A stretch of 64,000 nucleotides of DNA, from positions 620,001 through 684,000 of the forward strand of contig OZ345362.1 of assembly GCA_977006965.1 (NCBI GenBank), in the 5' to 3' direction. Origin of the DNA: Phymatolithon calcareum. Its lineage: Eukaryota; Rhodophyta; Florideophyceae; Hapalidiales. The stretch's first letter is position 1. Each line of letters starts with the position of its first letter. Below are positions 44,841 through 55,070 of this stretch, in pieces. The translations under genes and the position numbers were made by a program. Under the pieces are notes generated by a model. The model saw only the letters and a program-made list of their open reading frames with translations, did no database searches and was not told where the DNA came from.

Positions 44841-47800
44841 ATGTCGGACCGCCGTCCCGAGCGCCGTCGGGTCGGTTTTCGCGTCGGTCCTGGTGAGGAC
44901 ACTGTCCATCACAATGAAACTCCTGACACATCTTACATGATGCTTGCCGATGCCGACGCAGCCCGTCTTGCTCCGACGCCGGAGCACTCTACAGATGCTG
45001 CCAAGTACTCTAAAACGCCCACCAAGTTCCCCAAGATATCCGCGCGCGAGCTCGCCCACATGGCGGACACGGGTATGAAACGCGTTGCAGGTCTCGGCGA
45101 TATGGCCGTCAAGAGTGCGGCGGAATTCGCGGCGCCAATTGCGTTTGGTAAGCGTAAGGTTTCCAAGGTGCCTAAAGTTCCCTTTCTTACTTCGGTTGCA
45201 GGCTTTGGCGGCAAACGTGCACCCACAGACGCCGCGGGAAGCGCGGATGGTGGTGACGGTGGCGACAATCTCGGCCCTCCAGGAACAGGCGCTGGAAGCA
45301 GCCCAATGTCGGGCACTCCCGGTGGTTTGGGAAACATGCGCACCGTGCATATCAACGAAGAGAATGCAAACTTCCCAACTAACTATATCTCCACTACCAA
45401 GTACTCTCTCGTTTCGGCGCTGCCCATGTTTTTGTTGGAGCAGTTCAGCCGCTTCAGTAATGCATATTTTCTGTTTGTTGGAATTTTGTTTTGCATTGAC
45501 GAAATCACGCCGGTATTCACTGTCGGTCGGTACGCTTCTTTCTGGGTCCTAGCCGTTGTGATTGCCATCTCCGGTATTAAGGAAGCCATTGAAGACATGC
45601 GACGTTATCGCGAGGATCGCAGACTCAACAGCTCTGCCACCCGCATCCTGGGAAGCTCAAAGCCGTACGATCGTTGGGACTCCGTCCGCGTCGGTGACAT
45701 TCTCAAAATTACTGAAAAGGACCCATTGCCAGCCGACATCGCCCTCGTGGCCACCTCCTCTCCGGATGGCCTCGCTCACATCGAGACAAAGCAGCTCGAT
45801 GGCGAAAGTAATCTCAAAGTCAAGGTTGTCCCGCCCGGCGTTCACGCTGCGTTCCGAAACGAATCGGTCGCCCTGCTCACCAAGGGCCGTCTTGTGAGCG
45901 AGCTGCCAAACGATAAGTTGTACAAGTTCGTCGGTCGTCTTATTTTGACAAGTTACACTCCTCTGCCGTCTGCTACGGAGAATGGTGATTTTGTGAATAC
46001 GGTTGAGGCACCAGCACCACTGCCTCAAGCGGCACCGGTTGAGCTTAATACCCCCGTTCCTCTTGGCCCTGAGAATCTCATGATTCGCGGTTCGTCTTTG
46101 CGGAACACAGAGTGGGTTCTGGGTATCGTCGTCAACACCGGCCGGGACACAAAGCTTATGCAGAACGTGAAGCCGCGTCCACGAAAGAATTCGCGCGTGG
46201 AGCGTACCACCAACATGCACTACTTTTATTGTGTCGCGCTGCAGCTTGCCATCGTAGTTGCGCTCACAATCCGCACGCATCAGACTTGCCCGACATTTGG
46301 GTCGGGCTCCATGGCTTGGTATTTGGGTCCCTCTGCCAAGCAATGTACCCCAGTGAAGTCTCTTTTGCTTTTTTTCACATTTTTCGTCACGTTTGCCGGA
46401 CTCATTCCCATCTCACTGTATGTGTCGATGGAGGTTGTTCGTGGATTCCAGCTTTATTTCATCGAGAAGGATGCGTTGATGAGGGATCATACAACTGGCG
46501 TAAAAGCAGAGGTGCGAACGTCCAATCTTAACGAGGAACTTGGAGTCATCCATTATGTCTTCACAGACAAAACTGGAACTCTCACCGCAAATCGCATGGA
46601 CTTCAAGAAATGCTCTATCATGAACAAGGTTTATGAATGGGCTGATGTTCCAGAATCGGGCGCCACCAGCATGCACGACCTGCAGAATGCTTTGCAAGCG
46701 GGCCCGGAGTCATCTGCAGTGCGCGATTTCACTATGGAGGAGCTTGAAGCGGCTGATACATCTCTAAGGTTGCTCGCAATATGTCATTCTGTTGTCGCAG
46801 ATCATGGAGACGAGGAGGAATCTGTAATGGCGGAATTAGAGAGTGTCGCACGTAGGAGACCGCGCCGTGCCTTGTGGAGAAGACGAAGAAGACGGTCGGA
46901 AACTTCAAGCGCTACGGGGTCATCCGACTTAGGCATTATGCGTGATCATCGTGCTACGGAAGACGTGTATTCTCGAAACTCGTCAATTTCATCCGACGCA
47001 TACGCCCATCGTACACCCGATCGTGTGTCCATTGACGCCGAAATGTATGAAGACGAGGTTGTGGATGAAGAGGTGGTTGACGACGATGAGCGTACCGCAG
47101 CGCCCGCTGTAGAAGTTTCAGAACTTCGATATCAGGCATCATCTCCTGATGAAGCGGCCCTCGTTCAAGCTGCTAAAGTACACGGTTACACATTCATTTC
47201 CCGATTCAGTCAGAGTATCACTATTCAGGTTCATGGACGCATCGAGCACCATGAGTTGCTTGAAATTATCGAGTTCGATTCGACCAGGAAGCGCATGAGC
47301 GTAGTGACACGGGATCAGAACGGAAAAATTCGATTGTACACTAAGGGTGCGGACGCCGTCATATTTGCCAGGCTTGCTCCCGGGCAGTGTTCAGAAACTA
47401 CGGAGCAGCATCTTCATGACTTTGCAGTAGAGGGGCTTCGGACGCTTTGTCTCGCATACGCAGATTTGGATGAAGCATGGTTCCAAGATTGGCACAGAAG
47501 ATACAAGGATGCGTCCGGCAAAGTGCAAGACAGAGACCAAAATCTCGCGGAGCTAGCGAATGAGCTCGAGTGTGATTTGGTTTTGTTGGGGGCGACTGCG
47601 ATCGAGGATAAGTTGCAAGATGGGGTACCGGAAACGCTTCAAAAATTGGAAAGAGCCGGCGTTAAAGTCTGGGTTCTCACCGGTGATAAACAGGAGACAG
47701 CCATCAACATTGGGCTGTCGTGTGGTGTGATTGACGACGGCATGGACGTGGTCATTATCAACGAAGATAACTTGGAGGACACATCGGCACAAATAGATCG

Positions 47801-49541
47801 TGCAATCGGGCGCTGGAGTGCCCTACTCCAGGAACAGCGATGGGAACGCAAACTGGGCATTGTTCTTGATGGTCAAACCCTACATTACGCACTCTTGCCG
47901 CAACTGCAGAAGAAATTGATTGTCGTGCTGCGTTTGGCGAGAACGGTAATTGCATGTCGTGTGAGCCCGAAGCAGAAAACGGAACTCGTGGAATTAGTGC
48001 GTCGGCACGAAAGCGATAAGGTCACTTTGGCCATTGGCGATGGCGCCAACGATGTGGGAATGATCCAGGCAGCACACGTCGGAATTGGAATTGTCGGACT
48101 TGAAGGGCAAGAAGCGAAGCTGTCCTCAGACTACTCGATTGGACAGTTTCGATTTCTTGCGCGACTCATGCTAGTTCATGGGCGGTGGAGCTACAAGCGA
48201 CTGTCCAAAATGGTGTTGTACACAATTTACAAGAACGCGGTTCTTATTCTTTGTGAGCTTTACTGGCAAACGATGTGTGCGTTCTCTGGGCAGCCTCTGT
48301 TTGATCCATGGACTCAAGGTATCTACAGTTTGCTGGTGACATCGCTGCCGCCAGTTGTTCTTGGCATTCTCGATCAGGAGATGACGGCGGACTATGCGCT
48401 AATGTTCCCTGAGGTGTACATGAAAGGTCAAAGGAACACGGCGTATAGCACGCGGGTGTTTATCAGCTGGCTCTTTGCTGCTCTGTGGCAGTCGGCAGCT
48501 GTTTATTTCGTGACTTACTTCGCCTTTGGTGACCTCGCGGGGCCCAATGGGCAACACCTGGGAATGTGGGCGTTTGGAGTGACTGTGTTCTCGGTGATCG
48601 TGATTGACGTACATGTTATGCTCCTCGCGTACCAGAGCGCATGGACAAAGGTCACGATGGGATTCTTTTTATTGTCTCTGTTTTCCTGGTTTTTGGTCGG
48701 TCCAGTGTTCTCCTCCAGGCTTATTTCTCTCGACGCGGGCATGTCGCCTCCGATGTATTTCGTTTCGCAGCGCATTTTTGCGGAGGCCAGGTTTTGGTTG
48801 GTCCTCCTTGTGTGCCCGGTGCTGTGTGTGTCACCGGCTCTGCTGTGGAAGTACAGCAAGCGACGACGTCGGCCAAACATGAAAATGCTTGTGCAGGAAC
48901 TGATTCGTTCCGGGAAAACACGAGAAGAGATCACTGGAGAGCTGCCCAAGGCCCTCCGACGTGTGCCAAGCTACGACCCGAGTGCACCAGCGACGCCGCC
49001 TGAACCAGTCCGGTTTGTGCGAAATGGCGAGCGGGAGTATCTGTTTTCTGGATTTAACTTTGACAACGATGAGAGTGAACTTGTGTTACGCCGCGGGTTC
49101 GAGCTCGCCCGCGGCGCTCGTCGCCGTCGAATGAGATACCTCAAACGCGCCGGTAGCGATACCGAGCTGGACGTGGAGGGCGTAAAGTCGGCAATCCGTG
49201 AGAGTCCGCGCGGTCGCCGACCGCGAGCACGGAGCGGAATCCTGCGAGACGCGAGACCAGGGATTTTAGAAGATTCGAGGCCGGACATTCTGATCGATGA
49301 ATTTGAAGAAGAAACTTACCCGAGACGGCGACGACCGCATGTGTATAGCAGTTATGACGATGATGCACAGACTTCAGTGCCGCATCCTCCGCGCCTTGAT
49401 CGAGGTGGAGCAAGTGGGTCGGCGAGCACATCCGCGCACCGCAGAGCGATGAGCGACGGGGCGGTATTGGCGGAGAACCAGTTTGAGAGATTGGAACAGT
49501 TGAGGGATTCTGCAGAGTATGACGGTGATGATTCGGAATGA
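44841..49541 (+). CDS. P4-type ATPase (phospholipid flippase)
   Basis: ATG at 44841 gives 1566 residues in one open frame. P4 landmarks are in order: NYISTTKYSLVSALPMFLLEQF before the first membrane pair, LDGESNLK in the actuator domain (P4 form of the motif), PISLYVSMEVVRG in the fourth membrane helix (PISL 523-526), the phosphorylation site DKTGTLT (Asp576), a nucleotide-binding domain with SSPDEAALVQAA and KGAD, and GDGANDVGMIQAAHVGIG (1066 onward). Six C-terminal membrane helices follow. P4-ATPases flip phospholipids to the cytosolic leaflet, usually with a CDC50 partner, which is not in the window. The protein is longer than usual (about 1100-1350) because of a polar N-terminal region, an acidic/Arg-rich insert after residue 650 and an Arg-rich tail. 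A stretch at 45148-45201 looks like an in-frame 54-nt intron. Confidence 0.95.
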   Translation: MSDRRPERRRVGFRVGPGEDTVHHNETPDTSYMMLADADAARLAPTPEHSTDAAKYSKTPTKFPKISARELAHMADTGMKRVAGLGDMAVKSAAEFAAPIAFGKRKVSKVPKVPFLTSVAGFGGKRAPTDAAGSADGGDGGDNLGPPGTGAGSSPMSGTPGGLGNMRTVHINEENANFPTNYISTTKYSLVSALPMFLLEQFSRFSNAYFLFVGILFCIDEITPVFTVGRYASFWVLAVVIAISGIKEAIEDMRRYREDRRLNSSATRILGSSKPYDRWDSVRVGDILKITEKDPLPADIALVATSSPDGLAHIETKQLDGESNLKVKVVPPGVHAAFRNESVALLTKGRLVSELPNDKLYKFVGRLILTSYTPLPSATENGDFVNTVEAPAPLPQAAPVELNTPVPLGPENLMIRGSSLRNTEWVLGIVVNTGRDTKLMQNVKPRPRKNSRVERTTNMHYFYCVALQLAIVVALTIRTHQTCPTFGSGSMAWYLGPSAKQCTPVKSLLLFFTFFVTFAGLIPISLYVSMEVVRGFQLYFIEKDALMRDHTTGVKAEVRTSNLNEELGVIHYVFTDKTGTLTANRMDFKKCSIMNKVYEWADVPESGATSMHDLQNALQAGPESSAVRDFTMEELEAADTSLRLLAICHSVVADHGDEEESVMAELESVARRRPRRALWRRRRRRSETSSATGSSDLGIMRDHRATEDVYSRNSSISSDAYAHRTPDRVSIDAEMYEDEVVDEEVVDDDERTAAPAVEVSELRYQASSPDEAALVQAAKVHGYTFISRFSQSITIQVHGRIEHHELLEIIEFDSTRKRMSVVTRDQNGKIRLYTKGADAVIFARLAPGQCSETTEQHLHDFAVEGLRTLCLAYADLDEAWFQDWHRRYKDASGKVQDRDQNLAELANELECDLVLLGATAIEDKLQDGVPETLQKLERAGVKVWVLTGDKQETAINIGLSCGVIDDGMDVVIINEDNLEDTSAQIDRAIGRWSALLQEQRWERKLGIVLDGQTLHYALLPQLQKKLIVVLRLARTVIACRVSPKQKTELVELVRRHESDKVTLAIGDGANDVGMIQAAHVGIGIVGLEGQEAKLSSDYSIGQFRFLARLMLVHGRWSYKRLSKMVLYTIYKNAVLILCELYWQTMCAFSGQPLFDPWTQGIYSLLVTSLPPVVLGILDQEMTADYALMFPEVYMKGQRNTAYSTRVFISWLFAALWQSAAVYFVTYFAFGDLAGPNGQHLGMWAFGVTVFSVIVIDVHVMLLAYQSAWTKVTMGFFLLSLFSWFLVGPVFSSRLISLDAGMSPPMYFVSQRIFAEARFWLVLLVCPVLCVSPALLWKYSKRRRRPNMKMLVQELIRSGKTREEITGELPKALRRVPSYDPSAPATPPEPVRFVRNGEREYLFSGFNFDNDESELVLRRGFELARGARRRRMRYLKRAGSDTELDVEGVKSAIRESPRGRRPRARSGILRDARPGILEDSRPDILIDEFEEETYPRRRRPHVYSSYDDDAQTSVPHPPRLDRGGASGSASTSAHRRAMSDGAVLAENQFERLEQLRDSAEYDGDDSE

Positions 49542-49877
49542 TATCAGATGTTCAGTTGTGAGATTGCTCTGTCTTGCATTTGTAAACGTTTTGGGCGTAG
49601 CGAAGACAGAAAGTTTTGATAAACGGCAGTGGTCGATGGCACTCGGCGCGGCGACGCATGAGTTTGCAACATCAAATGGAGTGGAGAGTGTGCGCCAATC
49701 TCTAAGCTTGGAAGCGTCTCGCGTTGCTGCAGTGTTGCGTCGGCTTCTCCTGTTTCTTTCTTTATTGCGAGATTTTGTTAAAATTACAAAAGGTGTACTC
49801 CACATCTAAGGGGCCTCGAAGATGTTCCCGAGTTGGATACCTTTCATTCATTCATTGTGCCTTTTCCCCTAATGGGG
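49542..49877. other. Spacer downstream of the P4-ATPase gene
   Basis: Contains at 49757-49801 a partial copy of the dispersed repeat found at 15650 and 39665. No gene seen. Confidence 0.5.
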
Positions 49878-50240
49878 CTAGCAGCGATTCGAAGGTCTAA
49901 GTTTCTTCCATTCTATCCTATTCTTTAGCGAGTTTGACCGCGGCTTAAACGTCTCGTCCAGGTACGTCACCAAAGAGTGATTCTGGAAAACGCTTTTTAG
50001 CAACACCTGGCGGACCAGGCGGCGCTTGTCTATTCTAAGAATGTATCCAAGCCAGTTCCATAGTAGATCTCTAGCCCGCATCACCACGTCGATGGTGGAT
50101 GTCCTGGCTTCGTCGGCTATTGGTCTCTCCGTTATTCTCGATAGCATCTTAGCACCTGTTACCTTGAATTACTTCCGCACTGATTCTGTCAACTTCCATG
50201 ATTCACAGCTGTATAGGAGAAGTTGGATATCTGTTTGTCA
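49878..50240 (-). pseudogene. Non-LTR retrotransposon, C-terminal end fragment
   Basis: The minus strand reads YSCESWKLTESVRK, a stop, then GAKMLSRITERPIADEART, RARDLLWNWLGYILRID and RLVRQVLL. This is the conserved stretch beyond the reverse transcriptase of Jockey/CR1-like non-LTR elements. It differs from the family at 58880-60480. The reverse transcriptase core is absent, so this is a short dead relic. Confidence 0.7.
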
Positions 50241-51203
50241 GTAGGCGACCGCAATGAAACAAGGAAGGACGAGGGGGAACGGGGTAGTCGATCAGGATGT
50301 CGCCCTCCCTTTTCCAAACGAGCTGTCGTCCTTTCTGTACTCCAAGGAGATGAGGCTCAGAGTGTATAGTGCAGTAGTTGTGCAACCATTTCCGTCCTCG
50401 GAGAATTGTACTCTTTTTTCTCATTGTTGACGGCGGGACGAAGGTAGCAAGCAGTCTACTGTACAATCTTCGGTGGATAGTATTGAATAAGAAATTGCGG
50501 GGCCGATTGAAAAATATTGTTGTTGTATTCCATGTCCATGCACATGCTCACTGTGATGTTTGAGAGTCCACCACAGCTCCATGTCGCCATGGGGACTGGA
50601 TTGGAGAGGATAAGCCAAATTCTCGAGCGAGTGCATTCACTGCCTCCTGGACGTCCCGCGCGGGACGCCTCCAAGCGAGGGGATCCTGTGCTTTGCGCTA
50701 ACGCGTGCATTACAGAACAGGAACATCGAAGTGAAAAGTTAAGAATGTGGTGTGAGGGCAAATGGTTTGCCTTCATCTTTGACAGTCCATGCTTCACTGT
50801 CGTTCTAATTCAAACAGTCATTCTAACAGTCAGAAGTGTTTTCTGGGCTCACAGGGATATGCAGTATGCGATAGAGAAAGAGGAGAAGTGGGAGTTTTTA
50901 TTAAAAAGTTACCAACGCATCTGCAGACGCTTGGGGCAACTTCGCGAAGGCCCTTCGGCCACGGACAAGATCTTTCTAGGTTGAACGCAGTATGCGATAG
51001 ATGCGAACAAAATTCGGCTCCGGAAGTTGTGCACAGAAGTATGTTAGCAAGCAAGCAGGCCAGCGCCATTGATGCGTTCGACTTTGCCTTCAGGCAAGTT
51101 GACAAGCGATATGATATGCTTTGCGCGTCTGTAATGATTAGGGAATTCGGACTGACTGACTGCTCCTCAAGAATGAAGCGGTCGGACAGCCTTGCCAAAG
51201 CCC
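50241..51203. other. Repeat-bearing spacer
   Basis: No gene recognised. 50896-50943 is one of three copies of a 45-base word (GTTACCAACGCATCTGC..ACGCTTGGGGCAAC), the others being at 53123 and 53739. 51145-51228 is repeated at 52907-52997. Confidence 0.55.
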
Positions 51204-51228
51204 TTAGCGGGAGATAGCAACTCTGTGG
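51145..51228. repeat. Direct repeat flanking the Gag-protease element, left copy
   Basis: Shares GGACTGACTG, CAGCCTTGCC and AAGCCCTTAGCGGGAG with 52907-52997, which lies just beyond the LTR on the other side of the element. The preceding bases (TTGCGCGTCT) also resemble the LTR end, so the repeat may be part of an older LTR or of the target. Confidence 0.6.
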
Positions 51229-52478
51229 ATCGTCTCGAGTATTGGTCGTCCAAGTAGAGGCTCCTTAATCTCTTGATTTGCAATCTGCCACACCAATTCT
51301 CGTTTTGTGAGCGTTTTTGCATGACCGATGAAGAGTTCTGTCGTAACCTTCACCTCCTTATTGCAGGAGATATAGATAGTTTCCTTCTCTGAATTGGTTG
51401 CTGCTGCCAATCCATATTTGCGTTCATTTTGGAACGCTTTTGTTTCAATTCGAGCCCCGGTTTCCATTAACGTCCCATAAAGGTCCGGAGGCATCAGATT
51501 GATATCTGATCCCGCATCTGTGCATATCATTCTTGTGTCCACTCCCCCAAATCTTGCCTTGATGAGTGCGATGTTTTTTGAGTACGCGTGGCTTTTTTGG
51601 CTCGACACCTTCTTCGCGCCTTTCTGGTTCTTTTTCTTCTTGTGTTCCTCCAGTAGCCGTTTCTTCTCATCTTCCTCGCAATCTTCGCAGTCGCTTAGAA
51701 AGTGCTGTTTTCCTTTGGTCTTACATGGAGTATTAAGACATACTGGAATCCATACTTGGGATCGAGATGTTTGAGTTTTCTTCGGTGTTGATGGCGGGCC
51801 CTTAGGGTGCATGCTTTCTGCCCTTTGGAATATCTCTGCTTCCCCGCACAATAAATAGATATAGGCCCTGACGTCATCCTTCAATCCTTTCTGATATTCG
51901 AAGTGCCTTTCCATTACCTTCTTCAAATTTTCTGGGAATACCTTATCCTGCATGAGAGCTATGGCTTTTTTCGGATTGTGTTCCTTGAAGTTCGGGTACT
52001 CAGCTTCTTCTAACCTTGAGAAGAAATCTGTAGCAAATTCCAGAATCCTTGCCTCTGCTTGTACGATGTGCATCGGTATTCGAAGGCTGTGTAGAGCCTT
52101 CTCTATGATTTCCGGGTGTACATGTTCGTCTTCATTCTTTTTCACCAAACCTTCAATAAATATTTGATATCGTTCGATGTCAGTGCTCCAGCTGACTTAA
52201 CTCTTCTTCCCTAAGAAGAACATGGACTCGAGAAGACTCCTGTCGATTGACACCTTGTAAGATGCCACCGTCATCGACAAGACTTCCTTATTGTTCTCAA
52301 TGACCTCATCTTCGTACAATTCTCTCTCCTTCAAGAACCTTGTCACAACTTTTGGGTCGAAACTCCTTAATATTGGGTGGCCAACGAGTTGGAATAGCGC
52401 GACGGTTGGTTGCCGATCTGTGAGTTGAGCCGAAGAAAGACTTCCACTTTCCATGGCTTGATGGTCATCCATTTCCAA
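51204..52478 (-). pseudogene. Retrotransposon Gag-protease, one in-frame stop
   Basis: One minus-strand frame of about 424 codons runs from 52478 to 51204, broken only by a TAA at 52197. The N-terminal part is Gag. A zinc knuckle variant (C-x3-C-x6-H-x4-C, with CNTPCKTKGKQHFLSDC) lies before a Lys-rich stretch, followed by an aspartic protease active site in the form CTDAGSDINLMP, where the usual Ser/Thr between Asp and Gly is Ala. The last bases run into flanking repeat sequence, so reverse transcriptase and integrase are missing. The order fits a Ty3/gypsy-type element. The mini-element at 15819-17273 derives from a relative of this one. Confidence 0.75.
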
Positions 52479-52528
52479 ATCAAACTTCCTCTTAACCCTC
52501 AGATATTCTCCTGCAGGAAAGAAATTTC

Positions 52529-52895
52529 TGTAATCACTGAGAGTCTTCAGATAAGGTTGAGTTTATCTTGAAAATGAGTGATCTTTCTATGATGCGATGC
52601 CTTTGTCTAAGATGCGATCAGGATCGCGACTTCAATAAGGCCGGGGGGCGAGCGACTGCACGACCTGCAAAAAGGGGGGCACTTACTGACACTAGACTAA
52701 TAGTACGTTGAGTGTTAGTCGGTGTCTGCGATTAATCCGTTGGTTCCTCTTGGAAGTGTCGTTCACAATACTGTGTTGACAGTTTTGGTGGATAGATAGC
52801 AAGTCGTTATCAGAACGATTCCCTGCGGTGATAGATCTCCTAGGTCAATGGTGATAATGTCGTTCATTACACCCCTGCATAATTGCGTGTCTACA
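52529..52895 (-). repeat. 5' LTR of the Gag-protease element
   Basis: It starts TGTAATCACTGAGAG and ends TTGCGTGTCTACA like the 189-bp LTRs at 15823 and 17081, but is 367 bp because of about 180 extra bases in the middle. The adjacent TCCTGCAGGAAAGAAATT is conserved. No matching 3' LTR was identified. Confidence 0.65.
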
Positions 52896-52906
52896 AATGC
52901 TTCGAG

Positions 52907-53785
52907 CATTCGGACTGACTGCTTCACAAGAGTGAAGCGGATAGACAGCCTTGCCTAAGCCCTTAGCGGGAGGGAGATGACAACACTGTGGATTGTGTTT
53001 CGTGGATGCCGAATGGGCAATAAGACATAAAACAGCAGGTGTCCTGCAGTTTCCAAGCTCGCTGATGGTAGGGAAAGCAAATTTTATGGCTCGGCGGTCG
53101 TTGAAGAAGAACAAGAGGAACTTTTATTATAGTGTTACCAACATATCTGCTGACGCTTGGGGCAACACTTTTGGCGAGCCACGAGGACTCAATCGGAACC
53201 TAAAAGCTCCATTTCGCTAAAAGCGGCATAGTCAGCAAAACTCCAAAATCTACCTCTGGTCTCACAGAAGAAATCTCGAGGGCGTAAATCATATCGCTTC
53301 TATTATTACGCAGAGTATACCGTCTCTTGACGAGCGACGGTGTGCACAAGGGAGTTTTGCCACGTCCCGAGTCGTTTCTGCGCTGAGGCGCCATGTGCGA
53401 GTTTAGCGACTTCCCGAGTCTGTCGTGCCGCGCGGCGATCCACTCGGGGCGGTTACTGACGTCCCCAGTCTTGTCTGCGCCGGAGCGCCTTGGGCGAATT
53501 TAGCGACATCCCGTGTTGTCGGCGGTCATTGAAGTCGGAAGACACCATAGAGTGCCCAATAGATCACCGCCCATCTGACCCAGCCACCCTGCCATGGAAG
53601 ACGCTTCATCATACAGTCGGCGGCGGACAGTGTAGCTGAGAAGAGTTGAACATCATGTTGGTAGCAGTCATATAACGAAGATTCTGAGACGGTCGTTACG
53701 GCATGTCATGGCATCATAGTACCAGTAGAAGAAAAGCATATTTTATTGAAAAGTTACCAATGCATCTGCTGACGCTTGGAGCAGT
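52907..53785. repeat. Repeat-rich spacer: direct repeat and 45-base words
   Basis: 52907-52997 repeats 51145-51228. 53123-53166 and 53739-53785 are copies of the 45-base word with GTTACCAA..CATCTGCTGACGCTTGG, also at 50896. 53380-53425 and 53487-53530 share GCGAATTTAGCGAC-type sequence. No gene seen. Confidence 0.55.
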
Positions 53786-55070
53786 TTTCGGGTGCCAAGA
53801 AAATTTGTCTTGATTCTGCCCGGTTAACAGTTTCTTGTGGTGGGTGTTCCACGATTCGGTGGTCTACAAAAACCCACCTCTCGAGGGCGAAAATTAGTCT
53901 ACGTTCATGTGTCACGAGGGGGGACGTCCGATTTGCAGGGAGTGTTTACTCTGCTGTGTTGGAATGTGGTTTGCCAATAGCCTAGAACATGGCCATGAGG
54001 TCGTCCAGTTGCCGCTTAGTCCAGACGCTGTCTCCTTTTGATAGTGTGTCCTTCGAGAGTGCGTATAGGACGTCTTCGATAGAATGTTTCCCCTATTGAC
54101 CAGTCTGTTCGATAAGGACAAAAGTATGCCTCTATGAAAACATTCCATCCGACAACTTGATAGCAAGTGTCCTACCCCTTCATGAGTTGAAGAGCAAGTG
54201 TGATGATAGTAGAATTTTGAGTGTGGGATGGGTCGCTTTTTTAACTTCTCGGCCTCCGCTGTCGCCACATCACAGTACTACGAGCAGAGGGAATACATGT
54301 TGATATTAAAAATGTCAACATGTATCCCCTCTGCAGCTCTCAAGGCCAGTTTCCCATGAAGCTTGACGGGGCTCACAGCGTCGTTCGACACCGCAAGGGC
54401 AACCACTTTCCCTTCAGCGCTGAGAAACGGAAGCAGACAAACATTGGCGGTCACGGATGTGGCGTCCCCGATTCCGCACTGGAATTCCATATCCTCTCCA
54501 CAATGAGAAAATCAGATGCATAAACAGCAGCCCTCGCCTTGCGTCCGATGCATTGCTGCACACCTGGTATCAATCAAAGCAATGATGCAAAGAGCGCCCA
54601 CTGCGCATGCCGTGATTGGCGGGCGGGGCAAAACTCGGGACCAATGACGACGCCTGGAGTGCCTCGGTACGATTCTTGCATGCATGCAGATTCCGCCTAT
54701 CCAAATCTAAATCTGCGTGCAAATTTGAACCTCACGACATCGAAATCTGTTCGGCCGTGAATGTCCTCTTTGGACTCTGGAAGAGTTTAGAATCACATCT
54801 CGATAACACAAACCGAGCAATACTTTCAAAGCTACACGAACGGCATAAACCATCTGCCTTGCGGTATTTATCCACAACTAGAAATGCTAAACGATAGTGT
54901 ACAGTACAGTACAATACTCCATCCATCCATCGCCATCTCCACTAAACCCGACCGGCCTCGCTCAACTTCCCTCCACAGGCCATCCACAAAATCCACCCCA
55001 CTATCCCCGCCAGCCAGAACAACAAATCCGTATCCCACCTCAACTCCCACCTCATCCATCAACCTCTCAC
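53786..55070. other. Intergenic stretch downstream of the CS/Sel1 gene
   Basis: Short frames only (for example 54278-54490 minus) with no recognisable content. A hairpin lies at 54284-54334. Confidence 0.5.
54284..54334. repeat. Short near-perfect hairpin
   Basis: Arms GCAGAGGGAATACATGTTGA and the complement (one mismatch) are separated by about 11 AT-rich bases. It is too long to be chance and could be the tip of a small inverted-repeat element. Confidence 0.7.
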
